A stretch of 64,000 nucleotides of DNA from an uncultured Fibrobacterota bacterium (GTDB lineage Bacteria > Fibrobacterota > Fibrobacteria > Fibrobacterales > Fibrobacteraceae): NCBI GenBank assembly GCA_903876665.1, contig CAIRAY010000143.1, forward strand, positions 1 to 64,000, given 5' to 3'. The translations under genes and the position numbers were made by a program. The notes under the pieces were generated by a model. The model saw only the letters and a program-made list of their open reading frames with translations. It did no database searches and was not told the origin of the DNA. This document shows positions 1 through 9,087 of the stretch, piece by piece (position 1 is the first letter of the stretch; every line of letters begins with the position of its first letter).

Positions 1-21
1 CACCACCAGCACTATCGGCTA

Positions 22-1239
22 TCAGGATAAAAAGAAGGGCCGTCCGCTCGACAACACCACCACACTGCTCGAAGAAACGGGCTTCGATGAGCTCGACAAC
101 ACCACCACACTGCTCGAAGAAACGGGCTTCGATGAGCTCGACAACACCACCACACTGCTCGAGGAAACGGGCTTCGATGAGCTCGACAACACCACCACAC
201 TGCTCGAAGAAACGCCTACAAGACAGTTGGATGCGCGTACATCACATAGCGTCGCGCCTGCCCCCAATGCGCCTCGGACTTTGGCTTCGACGACGGTCGC
301 CAGGTCAATGGCCATGGTGTACGGAGGTGTAAAGGCGGCCTTGGTTCCTCCCACCTTTCCACCCGTGACACCGGCATCGAAGTAGTTGTTTTTGGAGGTT
401 ACAGCGGTGTAGTTGTTCTGATACAGGTCGATGGGGTTTTGAACTCCGATGAAAGCATTGGCTTCCACCAGGATGTCGGCTTCAATCCCAGCGCGCACCG
501 AGTAAGAACCTTGCTTGGAGGTGAAAAGATTATTCACAACATGCACCTGACCAAAGCGGACGCGGGGCATGCGCTCGACTACGCCGTCTGCCCACCAGTT
601 ATGCTCCAAGGTCACTTTGATTTTGCCACGGTCCGTGGTCTTGGTGTCCGAATTTCCCAGAAGATTGCAGAACTGGTGAATTTTGGATCTGCTCGTGTAG
701 GTAAACTTCGTGTAGCTTACGGTCACATAATTGGATCCATTGGTGATGTCCAAATTGCCATCCTGGCCATCCGTGACATCCAAATGATCCAGCCAGACAT
801 TGGTGGATTGATCCACCCAAACGGGGTCTATGCCGTTGACATCCACCGAACCGGGTCCCTGCACCTTCATGTTGCGGATGATCACATTTTTTGCACTTTT
901 GATTTGAAACGCGCCAATCAGGGTCGCACCGGGAAGGCCGAAAATGGTTTTATCCGAAGTCACCGTTACCTGGGAAATTGTATTGGGATTTGTGGTTCCT
1001 GTGACATCCGCGCCCATGGTGCCACTGACGTAGATGATATACTTGCCCGTAGCTTTGGACCAGGTCTGCAGGTCCGCAAGAGTCGTCACCATCTTGACGG
1101 TTCCGCCCGCACCTCCGGTGGTCCCTCCATTTTGCGAAGCCCAGCCCACGGGGACATCGGTGATGGAAATTGCATGGGAGACCGATGCCAGACCAAGCAT
1201 CAGTATATAGGCGGTTTTCTGAATGGATTTGTTCGTCAT
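22..1239 (-). CDS. Secreted pectate lyase, polysaccharide lyase family 1, with Ser-rich repeat tail
   Basis: Cleaves pectate by beta-elimination outside the cell. The 405-residue product starts with a signal peptide (about residues 1-23). The parallel beta-helix motifs of PL1 are visible: VWLDHLDVTDGQDGNLDI in the middle, then EHNWWADGVVERMPRVRFG, which holds the catalytic Arg region (RMPRVR). The catalytic domain ends near residue 340. It is followed by a linker of four 15-residue SSSKPVSSSSVVVLS-like units encoded by a 45-bp DNA repeat. The protein then stops abruptly after SGRPFFLS without the binding or sorting module such linkers usually lead to, so the C-terminus may be truncated or frameshifted inside the repeat. 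A good ribosome site (GAGGAG) precedes the ATG at 1239. Catalytic assignment is confident; the tail is inferred to be unusual. Confidence 0.9.
   Translation of the reverse strand: MTNKSIQKTAYILMLGLASVSHAISITDVPVGWASQNGGTTGGAGGTVKMVTTLADLQTWSKATGKYIIYVSGTMGADVTGTTNPNTISQVTVTSDKTIFGLPGATLIGAFQIKSAKNVIIRNMKVQGPGSVDVNGIDPVWVDQSTNVWLDHLDVTDGQDGNLDITNGSNYVTVSYTKFTYTSRSKIHQFCNLLGNSDTKTTDRGKIKVTLEHNWWADGVVERMPRVRFGQVHVVNNLFTSKQGSYSVRAGIEADILVEANAFIGVQNPIDLYQNNYTAVTSKNNYFDAGVTGGKVGGTKAAFTPPYTMAIDLATVVEAKVRGALGAGATLCDVRASNCLVGVSSSSVVVLSSSSKPVSSSSVVVLSSSSKPVSSSSVVVLSSSSKPVSSSSVVVLSSGRPFFLS
47..214. repeat. 45-bp tandem repeat, about 3.7 units, coding for Ser-rich linker
   Basis: Units begin at 47, 92, 137 and 182. 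They are nearly identical at the DNA level; one unit has gag for gaa. They encode the repeating linker at the C-terminus of the pectate lyase on the minus strand. Near-perfect DNA identity, not just protein similarity, points to recent slippage or recombination. Confidence 0.95.
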
Positions 1240-1408
1240 AAGTACTCCTCATTGAATACCCTCAAAGTATACCGGGAATCCTCTTGCTTAAAAAAAATTC
1301 GCACCTTGACATCATATTCGTGTGTTTTATCTGTTTTTGAGCCTTTTTTGGGCTTTTTCGTTTACAAAAATGACATCACATTAGGCCATAGGAATTGTCT
1401 TTCTTCAA

Positions 1409-1427
1409 AATGACAATTTGTGTCATT
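1409..1427. promoter_or_regulatory. Palindrome AATGACA-N5-TGTCATT, putative operator
   Basis: Perfect 7-bp arms at 1409-1415 and 1421-1427 lie in the region between the divergent pectate lyase and VWA genes. The second arm abuts TTTG at 1417-1420, a possible -33 element for the VWA gene. A related AATGACAT occurs near 1368. A regulator binding here could affect both genes; no regulator is identified. Confidence 0.4.
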
Positions 1428-1437
1428 CAATACGATA

Positions 1438-1445
1438 TAGATTTA
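1438..1445 (+). promoter_or_regulatory. TAGATTTA box 4 nt before ATG, putative leaderless promoter
   Basis: TAGATTTA differs from TAnnTTTG only in the last base and ends 4 nt before the ATG at 1450. TTTG lies 17 nt upstream (1417-1420). There is no Shine-Dalgarno sequence. See the finding on leaderless promoters. Confidence 0.45.
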
Positions 1446-1449
1446 TGAC

Positions 1450-2043
1450 ATGAACCCGAACCTGACCGAAATCCTCTTTTTGCTCGACAAAAGTGGCTCC
1501 ATGGGCTCCATACAGAATGCGGCCCTTGAGGGGTTTAACCAGTTCATCAAGGACCAGGCCCGACAAGAGGGCACCTGCCTCATGACTCTGGCGCTCTTCA
1601 GCGACAAATACGAGGAGCAATACGCCTCGATTCCCTTGCAAGAAGCGGTCCCGCTTGATTTCCTCACCTACTTTCCGCAGGGCCAAACGGCTTTGCATGA
1701 TTCCATTGTGCGAGGCATTAATGGCCTGATAACTCGGATTTCACAGCGCACGGAACAGGGCCTTCCCGCAAAGGTCATTGTGGTGATCCTCACGGATGGC
1801 GAAGAAAACGGCAGTAAATCCTATGGAGCGAACCAGGCTCGGCTAGCCATCGAATTGCGACGCAAATACAGTAATTGGGAGTTCCTGTTTTTGGGTGCCA
1901 ATCAAAATGCCTGTTTGACCGCGAAGGGGCTTGGCATGGAAGAAGGCACCGCCATCCAATTTACTCCGGACAGTCAGGGCATAAAACGAGCCCTGCGCCA
2001 GGTGTCCGACGACACTACCATAATTCGTCAACAGGGCCAATAG
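1450..2043 (+). CDS. VWA-domain protein, cytoplasmic
   Basis: A 197-residue protein that is essentially a single von Willebrand factor A domain. The metal-ion-dependent adhesion site is complete: DKSGS at residues 13-17, a conserved Thr in the QGQTALHDS segment (about residues 77-85), and LTDGEENGS (about residues 115-123). No signal peptide or membrane segment is visible, so a cytoplasmic role in protein-protein contact is likely. It ends 2 bp from the convergent GH9 cellulase stop. No ribosome site precedes the ATG; instead a TAnnTTTG-like box sits 4 nt upstream. The partner or pathway is not evident from neighbours. Confidence 0.85.
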   Translation: MNPNLTEILFLLDKSGSMGSIQNAALEGFNQFIKDQARQEGTCLMTLALFSDKYEEQYASIPLQEAVPLDFLTYFPQGQTALHDSIVRGINGLITRISQRTEQGLPAKVIVVILTDGEENGSKSYGANQARLAIELRRKYSNWEFLFLGANQNACLTAKGLGMEEGTAIQFTPDSQGIKRALRQVSDDTTIIRQQGQ

Positions 2044-2045
2044 AC

Positions 2046-3740
2046 CTACTCTTCCAACGCTCCGGACATGTAGGCTAAAGGTGCGTTCCAATTGATCGCC
2101 ACTTCATTGGTGGCATAGCTACAATGGTTGTCGGTATAGCTTTTGGCGGGCGCATTTTTGACACGATACTCAGCGCATTTCCAGGATTCGTTGGGCTTGT
2201 CCGGATTATACACATCATCGCCTCCGTCAAATGGGCCCCCCGCAAGCATTCCGGGGACAGGAGCCTTGACCGAATCCGATTGGGAGGGACGATGGTGCGG
2301 ATCCATGGTGGATTTGGTTCCAAACCCCGTGACAAAGCTGATTCCCAGAGGGTTTCGACCGAGCAGGTAATCCAGGTTGTTTTGGGCCGTTTGCCGATAG
2401 GAGCTGTCCTGGGTGAGATCGAATGCATGCAAAAGCACCACGCCCTGATTAGCAACTTCCGCATTGCTTCCCCAGCCAAACTCGCCCGAGGCAATACTTA
2501 CCCGGTACCCATTGGCTTTGGCTTCGGAACGCAGCTCGTCTGCAACGCGCAAAACATTGTCTTTGGCACGGTTGGCAAATTGCCCAAATATTTTGGGATT
2601 CAAAGCCACGGTAAAATAGCCCAGCATGCCCACCCTCGACCAATCCGCAACACCAGCAATGGCCTGGGCCGCGTAGGCATTGCGCATAAACTCAGGCTCT
2701 TTCCCCCCAGTGGCCAGATGCATTTCTACCGAAGCCCAGAAGCGCTCGTCCATGGTATTCTGGTCTCCGTATTGCCCAGTTTGCACGTCGCTTGGTTGAT
2801 TGTATTTGACATCGGGATTGGCCATTCCCCAGGCATAGGCGCGACGTGCCGCCTGAAGACAACGGTCGGCGAATTCAGCGTCAAAGGGACGGTAAACCAG
2901 GCTTGCCCGGGCAAGGGACGCAGCAAAATCAAAAGTGGCCGTCGTGGTCTTTCCGATGATGTAGCGTGTGGAGGTATCTGCTGCAGGAGTGATTTCTCCA
3001 GGAAAGCGAAGCGTAGTCAGCTTATGGTATACGCCACCATCCTTGGCCTGCATGGTCAGCATCCAGTCCAGATTCCAGCGGACCTCGTCCAGGATATCGG
3101 GGATGTCGTTGTTGCTTTCGGGAATTCCGAGATTGCGGCTACGGAAACGCTCGGGGTATTTTCCGTAGAGCGAAAGAAGTGTGTAAACCGAGATTCCTGA
3201 ATTCACCATGTACTTGCCGTAATCTCCGGCATCGTACCAGCCTTTGCTGGAAGATTTGAAACCCGAATCCAGAGAAGAAGGATGCATTTTAACCTGCGTG
3301 TCGGGGTGACCTGCTTCTCGGCTCCAGGCACCGGCAAATTCAGGCAATAGCGCCATGCCCGACCGTTGGTAGTAAAAGAATTTCAGCGTACCGTCGGTCA
3401 GGGTTCTATAGGGGTTCTTCTTGATTTCCAGCGAAAATGACTTTGGACTCTGGGGAAGACTCAAGGAATAGGTGCCTTCGGCGGTGATGCCAGAAAGGTC
3501 GACCAAGCGCACGGAATCCTGGGACGCATCCCAGAATTGGGAGGGGCCCAAGGGATAGGTGCCTGTTTTTACCCCATGTGCACCGTAGACATAAATGGAG
3601 TCGCCTCGGGCTTTGGCGACGGCAATCCACTTGGCCCCTTGGGGCGAAAACCCCAGCTGATTGTAGCGCATGGAAACCTGGCCCCAGGAGCCAGAGACAA
3701 CACCAAGTACCGAAATATAAAGGATGGGGAGGAGTTTCAT
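2046..3740 (-). CDS. Secreted glycoside hydrolase family 9 endoglucanase
   Basis: Cleaves beta-1,4-glucan by inversion. I start it at the ATG at 3740, giving 564 residues, because [20 protein letters not shown] is a clear signal peptide; an upstream in-frame extension to 3992 has no secretion logic. After the signal comes an Ig-like CelD N-terminal domain (about residues 20-110). The (alpha/alpha)6 domain follows, with [10 protein letters not shown] (catalytic Asp pair, about residue 168), the HHRPS segment typical of GH9 and the acid Glu in [13 protein letters not shown] near residue 545. There is no C-terminal sorting domain or Ser linker, unlike other hydrolases in the window. It is divergent from the histidine kinase gene. 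Confidence 0.93.
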   Translation of the reverse strand: MKLLPILYISVLGVVSGSWGQVSMRYNQLGFSPQGAKWIAVAKARGDSIYVYGAHGVKTGTYPLGPSQFWDASQDSVRLVDLSGITAEGTYSLSLPQSPKSFSLEIKKNPYRTLTDGTLKFFYYQRSGMALLPEFAGAWSREAGHPDTQVKMHPSSLDSGFKSSSKGWYDAGDYGKYMVNSGISVYTLLSLYGKYPERFRSRNLGIPESNNDIPDILDEVRWNLDWMLTMQAKDGGVYHKLTTLRFPGEITPAADTSTRYIIGKTTTATFDFAASLARASLVYRPFDAEFADRCLQAARRAYAWGMANPDVKYNQPSDVQTGQYGDQNTMDERFWASVEMHLATGGKEPEFMRNAYAAQAIAGVADWSRVGMLGYFTVALNPKIFGQFANRAKDNVLRVADELRSEAKANGYRVSIASGEFGWGSNAEVANQGVVLLHAFDLTQDSSYRQTAQNNLDYLLGRNPLGISFVTGFGTKSTMDPHHRPSQSDSVKAPVPGMLAGGPFDGGDDVYNPDKPNESWKCAEYRVKNAPAKSYTDNHCSYATNEVAINWNAPLAYMSGALEE

Positions 3741-3745
3741 AGGGA

Positions 3746-3753
3746 TGAATATA
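3746..3753 (-). promoter_or_regulatory. TATATTCA box 5 nt before ATG of the GH9 gene
   Basis: Read on the minus strand, TATATTCA ends 5 nt before the ATG at 3740. It matches TAnnTT but not the final TG, so it is one of the weaker members of the box set. Confidence 0.25.
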
Positions 3754-3839
3754 TGCAAAGCGCACTTACTCGGGGAGACTGGCTTAATGAAAATGTGGTT
3801 TCCCGAGGAACCAAATTTGCTTTTGCCCAAAGAATTGGG

Positions 3840-3847
3840 TAGAATTG
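3840..3847 (+). promoter_or_regulatory. TAGAATTG box 5 nt before ATG of the histidine kinase
   Basis: One mismatch to TAnnTTTG, spaced 5 nt from the ATG at 3853. Supports this start over in-frame upstream ATGs. Confidence 0.35.
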
Positions 3848-3852
3848 GGACG

Positions 3853-6036
3853 ATGAATGCCAATGGAAGGAATGAGGATTTCGGCGAAGACCAGGAACAG
3901 GTCAAATCGCTCAAGGTCGTTACGGGCGTTCTTTCTGGAATCGTAGTTACGGTGGGTATTCTGGCTCCCCCCCAGGAGGCGTTGACCCGCATTCTTCTCA
4001 GCCTGCCCCTCTTCCTTTGTTTATTCGTCTTTCTTTTAATCCGACTTGGTCATACCGAGAAGGCCAAAGCCCTGTTTTTGGTCGGGGGTTATTTACTTTG
4101 CAGCGCTCCCATCTTTGCCCTAGAAGTCTTCCGGGACTTTGAGATTTACTTTTTATTGTCCTTGAGCCTGCCATTCCTTCTTTTATCAATCCTGATTAGT
4201 ACCAACATCCGGTATTTGGTGTACCTTACGGCTCTCACGGTTCCCGTTCTCGCCATGCAATACATGTTGCGTGCCTTGCCCGCAATCGAGCGCGGGGTGC
4301 GCGTGGACCGGGACGACTATTTGATTGCCTTCTGCATTCTTTTGCTTTGTGCCACCGGGGTTTCCCGGGCCATTCAGCGGTCTGCGCGTTTGTTAGGCCA
4401 AGCCCGCTCCCAGACGGCGAACATGGAAACGCGCGCCATTTTACTGGACCGAACCAATGCCCAGCTCCAGCAAGAAATGAGCAGTCGCTTGGAGGCTGAA
4501 GCGCAGATTTTGGCCTCCAAGGCGCACGCGGCCCAGTCCAAGGCCTCAAACGAAGCCAAATCCCAGTTTTTAGCCAATATGAGTCATGAAATCCGCACTC
4601 CCATGAACGGCGTGATCGGCATGACCGGCCTTTTGCTGGAAACAGATTTGACCCCCGAACAGAGAAAGTTTGCTGAAACGGTAAAGTCAAGCGGGGAATT
4701 TCTGCTGGGGATCATCAACGATGTCCTGGACTTTTCAAAAATCGAGGCCGGAAAAATTCAGCTGGAAAGCCTGGACTTCGACATCCGCTCCATGATGGAC
4801 GACTTTTCCAATACTCTGGCCTTCAAAGCCGAAGAAAAGGGCCTAGAGCTGATTTGCTCCATCGACCCCAATGTCCCGGATTCCTTCTTGGGGGATCCCG
4901 GGCGCATTCGGCAAATTCTGATCAATCTTGTCAGCAATTCCATCAAATTCACTATGAAAGGCGAAATCGAAATCCGCTGCAGTCTGGTGGAGCATTTGGG
5001 AGGAATTTGCAGGCTCCGCTTTCAAGTGCGGGACACGGGTGTTGGAATTGCCAAGGCAGGTCAAGCGCAATTGTTCCAAAAGTTTTCCCAGGCTGACGCC
5101 TCCATCTCGAGAAAATACGGAGGGACGGGTCTTGGGCTTGCTATTTCCAAGCAGCTGTGCGAACTGATGGGCGGAGAAGTCGGAATGGATAGTTCCGAGG
5201 GAGTAGGCTCCACCTTCTGGTTTTCCATCGTTCTACCGGTATCGGAAACGAAACACCCAGGCGTTGGTGCCCAGACGAGCCGGTTTCACAGAGTCCTGTG
5301 CGCAAATGGACACCAGGCAAATTGCGAAATGCTTTCTCAATGGCTGACGGCATGGAACATCCCGATTCAGTCTGCGAAGGACGGAGCGGAGGCCATGTCC
5401 CTATTGAAAGAGACTCCCTTTGACCTGGCAATCGTTTCCGAAGAAGTCCAGGGAGACGCTATTGTGGATAGCAAAGGAAGTAATTGTCCACATATCCTCA
5501 TCATGGTACCCATTGGGAAATTGGCCGAAGTGGAGCGACTGAAAGCAAAGGGATTCTCTACCATTTCCAAACCATTACACCAGTACGACCTGCAAAATTT
5601 CCTCTTCCCCGGGGAATCCCCCGTGGGCATTGCACCAACGAATTCCCTCGTGGCTACGAAAAAAGCCCGAATCCTGCTTGCGGAGGACAATGTGGTGAAC
5701 CAGGCTGTGGCCAAGGCCTTCCTCAAACGCCTCGGATATTCCGCAGACACAGTGGCCAATGGAATTGAGGCAATCCAAGCCTTGGAACTCATTCCCTACG
5801 ATTTAGTGCTCATGGATATCCAGATGCCCGAAATGGACGGGCTTGAGGCCACGCGCCTCATACGCGAGCCCTTGTCCCAGGTTCTCAACCCAAGCATCCC
5901 CATTATCGCCATGACCGCAAATGCCATGGAGCAGGATCGCGAACAATGCCTGGCCGCAGGGATGAACGACTACATCACCAAGCCCATTATGGCCGTCATC
6001 GTCGCGGAAGTGCTAAAAAAATGGCTGCCCGAGTAG
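3853..6036 (+). CDS. Membrane hybrid sensor histidine kinase / response regulator
   Basis: A 727-residue hybrid two-component protein with the start taken at 3853. Residues about 20-180 form several hydrophobic segments (a membrane sensor of unrecognised family). A coiled linker leads to HisKA with the phospho-acceptor His245 in [12 protein letters not shown], then HATPase_c ([28 protein letters not shown]). Two receiver-like domains follow. The first (about 440-580) is degenerate: Ser529 sits where the phosphorylated Asp should be ([10 protein letters not shown]). The second (about 600-720) is intact, with Asp655 in [13 protein letters not shown] and the TKP lysine near the end. There is no output DNA-binding domain, so it probably relays to another protein. 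A minus-strand terminator overlaps its last codons. Confidence 0.92.
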   Translation: MNANGRNEDFGEDQEQVKSLKVVTGVLSGIVVTVGILAPPQEALTRILLSLPLFLCLFVFLLIRLGHTEKAKALFLVGGYLLCSAPIFALEVFRDFEIYFLLSLSLPFLLLSILISTNIRYLVYLTALTVPVLAMQYMLRALPAIERGVRVDRDDYLIAFCILLLCATGVSRAIQRSARLLGQARSQTANMETRAILLDRTNAQLQQEMSSRLEAEAQILASKAHAAQSKASNEAKSQFLANMSHEIRTPMNGVIGMTGLLLETDLTPEQRKFAETVKSSGEFLLGIINDVLDFSKIEAGKIQLESLDFDIRSMMDDFSNTLAFKAEEKGLELICSIDPNVPDSFLGDPGRIRQILINLVSNSIKFTMKGEIEIRCSLVEHLGGICRLRFQVRDTGVGIAKAGQAQLFQKFSQADASISRKYGGTGLGLAISKQLCELMGGEVGMDSSEGVGSTFWFSIVLPVSETKHPGVGAQTSRFHRVLCANGHQANCEMLSQWLTAWNIPIQSAKDGAEAMSLLKETPFDLAIVSEEVQGDAIVDSKGSNCPHILIMVPIGKLAEVERLKAKGFSTISKPLHQYDLQNFLFPGESPVGIAPTNSLVATKKARILLAEDNVVNQAVAKAFLKRLGYSADTVANGIEAIQALELIPYDLVLMDIQMPEMDGLEATRLIREPLSQVLNPSIPIIAMTANAMEQDREQCLAAGMNDYITKPIMAVIVAEVLKKWLPE

Positions 6037-6043
6037 GCAGCCA
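6015..6043 (-). terminator. Rho-independent terminator for the minus-strand lipoprotein gene
   Basis: Arms TGGCTGCC (6022-6029) and GGCAGCCA (6036-6043). Read on the minus strand the stem is followed by a run of seven T (6015-6021 are A on the plus strand). The structure lies inside the 3' end of the convergent histidine kinase gene. Confidence 0.75.
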
Positions 6044-6066
6044 AAGATTGCATTGAACGGATTTGC

Positions 6067-7314
6067 TTAATAGGGCATCACAGCAGTCAGGCATTCCCCC
6101 TGCGAAGCGACCAAGGTCCCCGCGCCGATGGCCATGCAGGAATTGCTGTAGGTGACGCCGTCTTTGCCACAAACGGGAGCGTATTCCATGGTGCAGGCAG
6201 AAACGCCCATCGCACCGGTGGCACAAACGCCCCTTGCAGGCTCTGGGGAAAGACAATCCGTCCCCGGCATGCAAGCCCCGGTGAAGTACCAGGCGCAATG
6301 CTCATCGGTTCCGCATTCGGAATTGTTCAAGCAACCCGCAATGGGGTCAATCGGTTGTTTGTCCACGCAGAAACCCTGCAAAGGCGGTGCGATGATCATT
6401 TTTGGTGGCATGTCGGCTGGAGGAGAGCTCACCCCAGCTGAGGCTGTGTCTACAGCGGGAACAACCTGATAATAGACGGGGATAGAGTAAAAGTCACATT
6501 GTTGCGTAGTCGTATCGCAATCAGAATTACTGGAACAAGCTTGGGCTGCGGGGTCAGCGACACACTGATGCCCCAGGCTGGAATTTGGATCCAAAGTGCA
6601 ATTGTCGACTTCTCCAACACCACAGACAACCCCAATTTTCAGGTTGCATGCAGGGAATGAAACCACAGTGTCAATGGGGTCTGATGGCAATTGGCATTGA
6701 CCGCCACAGACCATGGGTATCATCGTGCAGCTCGTTCCATCCACACAAGGCATGGGGTCGGGCATCATGCAGACATCGGTGGTATTACAGATCATAGAAC
6801 CGCCACATTCGCCGTCGGTCATGCAGCCACCTGGATTGACGCTCGCCAAAGGCAGGGAAATGGTGAGGACAGGGGCCACACCGTTTTTCACGGTATCGAG
6901 GGCGCTCATGCCATAATAGCCCGTTGCAGAAGCCGTAATGGAGTATGCGCCGTCAGCCACCTTTTTAAACATGAATTTACCGGTGGCATCCGTGGTGTCC
7001 GTAGCGAGTACGGCAGGCATGCAGGCCACCAGCTGCTTGCGCAGGGCAGCACCACTAGCTTGAGTAGCTGAGGTTCCGCAAGCCCAGCTGTCCCGGGTGC
7101 CGTCGTAAGGGTAAAGCTCCACAATGGCTCCTCCGATGACGAGGCCATCTTCTCCGGCCACGATACCTTGGATGCTGGCATCCTTGGTTTCCGTGACAGG
7201 GGTGGTAACCGCGGGCTTGGCGACCGAGTTGTTGCTCTCACTGATGATGCAACCCATTAGCCCCAAGGAGAGGGCTGCAGTGGCGCAAGCGATTTTTACC
7301 AATTTTCCAAACAT
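6067..7314 (-). CDS. Cys-rich lipoprotein with C-terminal Kazal-type inhibitor domain
   Basis: A 415-residue lipoprotein. The ATG at 7314 follows a strong GGAGG site (7319-7323); the lipobox is LGLMGC, so it is acylated and surface or periplasm anchored. Residues about 40-135 form a carboxypeptidase-regulatory-like beta-sandwich (ASIQGIVAGEDG, then TDATGKFMFKKVADGAYSI). The middle is a series of Cys-rich stretches such as CMTDGECGGSMIC and CSSNSDCDTTTQQC, a pattern like Dickkopf-type Cys-rich repeats. The last 40 residues hold a canonical Kazal signature, VCGKDGVTYSNSC, the serine-protease-inhibitor fold. A protective role against extracellular proteases is an inference. Terminated by the hairpin at 6015-6043. 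Confidence 0.85.
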   Translation of the reverse strand: MFGKLVKIACATAALSLGLMGCIISESNNSVAKPAVTTPVTETKDASIQGIVAGEDGLVIGGAIVELYPYDGTRDSWACGTSATQASGAALRKQLVACMPAVLATDTTDATGKFMFKKVADGAYSITASATGYYGMSALDTVKNGVAPVLTISLPLASVNPGGCMTDGECGGSMICNTTDVCMMPDPMPCVDGTSCTMIPMVCGGQCQLPSDPIDTVVSFPACNLKIGVVCGVGEVDNCTLDPNSSLGHQCVADPAAQACSSNSDCDTTTQQCDFYSIPVYYQVVPAVDTASAGVSSPPADMPPKMIIAPPLQGFCVDKQPIDPIAGCLNNSECGTDEHCAWYFTGACMPGTDCLSPEPARGVCATGAMGVSACTMEYAPVCGKDGVTYSNSCMAIGAGTLVASQGECLTAVMPY

Positions 7315-7479
7315 GTTGCCTCCAGAATGAAACATAACTTCTCTCTCCACAAAGTAGGAGAATCCACCAAAGCCGCGTGATCCTGGGCATCAGAAAGTGT
7401 GCTCCAGTGGTGCGCGCTGGTTTGAGGCGAAGCCATGCCTGAACTCGCGATATGGTCTATATTAAGTCCAGAGGTCAAT

Positions 7480-8325
7480 ATGAGTTCCAAAGAGGAATCA
7501 ACAAGCCCGAGACTGCTGGACTACCTGGATTACCGGGTATTTTTGACGGATTGGATGGCTTTCCAGAAGGAGCGCAAAAGCTCCTTTAGCTTGCGTGCGT
7601 TCACTTTGCGGGTAGGGCTTGCCAGCGCAAGCTTTCTCAGCGCAGTCCTCAAAGGCAAAAAAAATCTCAGTGATGAAGTCCGTTTGCGCCTAGCCGCGGC
7701 TCTTGGCCTAGGTGGCGAGGACGAGGAATACTTCCATTGGCTGGTGCAATTCAACCAGGCCAAGGACATGGACGGCAAAAATTATTGCTTCCGTCAGTTG
7801 CAGAAGTTCCGTGGCTCTAGGGCCCGCAAGGTCGGAGAGGGCCAATACAGATTCTACAGCAAGTGGTACTATGCCGCTGTCTGGAACTGGTTTGGCCTAC
7901 ACAAAAAAAACCGCAACTTGGCCACCATTGGGCAATCCATTCTGCCTGCGATCACCGTATCCCAGGTTGAGGAGGCCGTGCAGGTTTTGGTAGAATGTGG
8001 TTTGTTGCGCAAAGTCGCCAATGGCTTCGAACCCTGCGAAACCCACCTGACCACGGAGCCTGAAGTCGCCTCCCTGGCCGTGAAGAACCACATTGTGGAT
8101 TTGAACCGCATTGCAGGAGAGTTGCTGGACAAAGTTCCGGCCAAGGATCGCCAATACAACACTCTGATGTTCCAGGTGTCCGGCAAAGGGTTCGAGACCA
8201 TCAAGGACCGCATCCGGCTTTTTCAAGAAGAATTACGTGATATTTTAGATCATGACCAGGGCGAGGATAGAATTTATACTTTGGCCATGAGTTTGTTCCC
8301 AAATTCACAGGAACCTGAAAAATGA
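7480..8325 (+). CDS. TIGR02147 family protein (DUF4423), putative regulator
   Basis: A 281-residue protein of the TIGR02147 family, multi-copy in Fibrobacter. The family signature is visible near the N-terminus: LLDYLDYRVFLTDWM, then a helix-turn-helix-like part (FSLRAFTLRVGLASASFLSAVLKGK), as in Cro/C1-like domains. The C-terminal half is the DUF4423 portion, including WYYAAVWNWFGL. I chose the ATG at 7480 because GAGG lies 5 nt upstream; an in-frame ATG at 7435 lacks one. It overlaps the downstream lipoprotein gene by ATGA, so the two are translationally coupled. The second TIGR02147 gene here has the same arrangement. A transcription-control role is inferred, not shown. Confidence 0.88.
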   Translation: MSSKEESTSPRLLDYLDYRVFLTDWMAFQKERKSSFSLRAFTLRVGLASASFLSAVLKGKKNLSDEVRLRLAAALGLGGEDEEYFHWLVQFNQAKDMDGKNYCFRQLQKFRGSRARKVGEGQYRFYSKWYYAAVWNWFGLHKKNRNLATIGQSILPAITVSQVEEAVQVLVECGLLRKVANGFEPCETHLTTEPEVASLAVKNHIVDLNRIAGELLDKVPAKDRQYNTLMFQVSGKGFETIKDRIRLFQEELRDILDHDQGEDRIYTLAMSLFPNSQEPEK

Positions 8326-9074
8326 AGACTCCTTGCCACAATTCGCTTTTATTGATCCTCTGTGCCTTGCTGGCCTTGGGACTCAATGGTTGCGGGCTGT
8401 TCGTCAATGCGGGAGGAAGTGTGGGAACCGACAACCCTACCGTTTTGGCCATTGCGCCAGATTCCAATGTGGTTGCGGGCGATACCGTCCATGTGCGCAT
8501 CTGGGGAAAAGACCAAAACCCAGTCAGCTCTCCCGAGCCCCTATATGATACCTTGGTCGTGATCCAAGCCGAGGGCAACCAAGTTTCCATTGATGTTGAA
8601 AAGTTGAACCTTGCGGATTCCAGCTATAACTTGGAAATAATCTCCGAGCAAGTCGGTGCTCTTTCGTTTTCCCTTAGCGCCCAATCGCCAAAGGCCGCCT
8701 CCGGCGACACCACCCCGGGCCCCAATGATACGGTGAAGATTGATTTTGCCGAAGGCACCCCCATCCGCCTTGGCGCCGATTCCGTAGGATGGGCTAACCC
8801 GGATTCCTCACCGCCTTCGAGTGATATTTCGGGAGACACTCTCCTGTTCCACAATGGCGTACAAACGGCCTTGCCGGCCCAGTGGTTCATTCCCTCCGCA
8901 GGTGGTTCGGCCATTGTATACCTAGTTGTTCTGGGCACCTCCGTGGTGACATCCTTCGATCAGCTTACCTCCACGGGCACCATTCAATTCAATTTGCCTG
9001 CCGGCAATTACAACCTTGCCTTGACCGACATTGACGGAGCTATACTCAGTCGCTGGCCCATCCGCATCCAATAA
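8322..9074 (+). CDS. Lipoprotein coupled to TIGR02147 protein
   Basis: A 250-residue lipoprotein. The signal peptide MKTPCHNSLLLILCALLALG leads to the lipobox LNGC. The mature part starts with a Gly/Asn-rich GGSVGTDNPT tether. It appears beta-rich, with a carboxypeptidase-regulatory or Ig-like first half and a second sandwich that ends LPAGNYNLALTDIDGA. No enzyme motif was seen. The start codon overlaps the stop of the TIGR02147 gene (ATGA). The pairing suggests that the regulator-like protein and the lipoprotein work together, for example in sensing or surface display, but this is inference. Confidence 0.75.
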   Translation: MKTPCHNSLLLILCALLALGLNGCGLFVNAGGSVGTDNPTVLAIAPDSNVVAGDTVHVRIWGKDQNPVSSPEPLYDTLVVIQAEGNQVSIDVEKLNLADSSYNLEIISEQVGALSFSLSAQSPKAASGDTTPGPNDTVKIDFAEGTPIRLGADSVGWANPDSSPPSSDISGDTLLFHNGVQTALPAQWFIPSAGGSAIVYLVVLGTSVVTSFDQLTSTGTIQFNLPAGNYNLALTDIDGAILSRWPIRIQ

Positions 9075-9075
9075 C

Positions 9076-9083
9076 TAATTTTG
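9076..9083 (+). promoter_or_regulatory. TAATTTTG box 4 nt before ATG, putative leaderless promoter
   Basis: Exact match to TAnnTTTG, ending 4 nt before the ATG at 9088, in the 13-bp gap after the lipoprotein stop. No ribosome site. CTGG at 9053-9056 is a poor candidate for the -33 element, 19 nt upstream. Confidence 0.5.
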
Positions 9084-9087
9084 CCCA

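Noticed and set aside
47-214. CRISPR-like array because of regularly spaced near-identical repeats
   Set aside because: Units are contiguous with no unique spacers and lie inside a coding region; this is a tandem coding repeat. No cas genes nearby.
439-1413. 324-codon plus-strand ORF opposite the pectate lyase
   Set aside because: Antisense to a gene with clear PL1 motifs and signal peptide; no domain, no ribosome site.
2124-3200. 358-codon plus-strand ORF opposite GH9
   Set aside because: Shadow of the GH9 coding sequence on the other strand.
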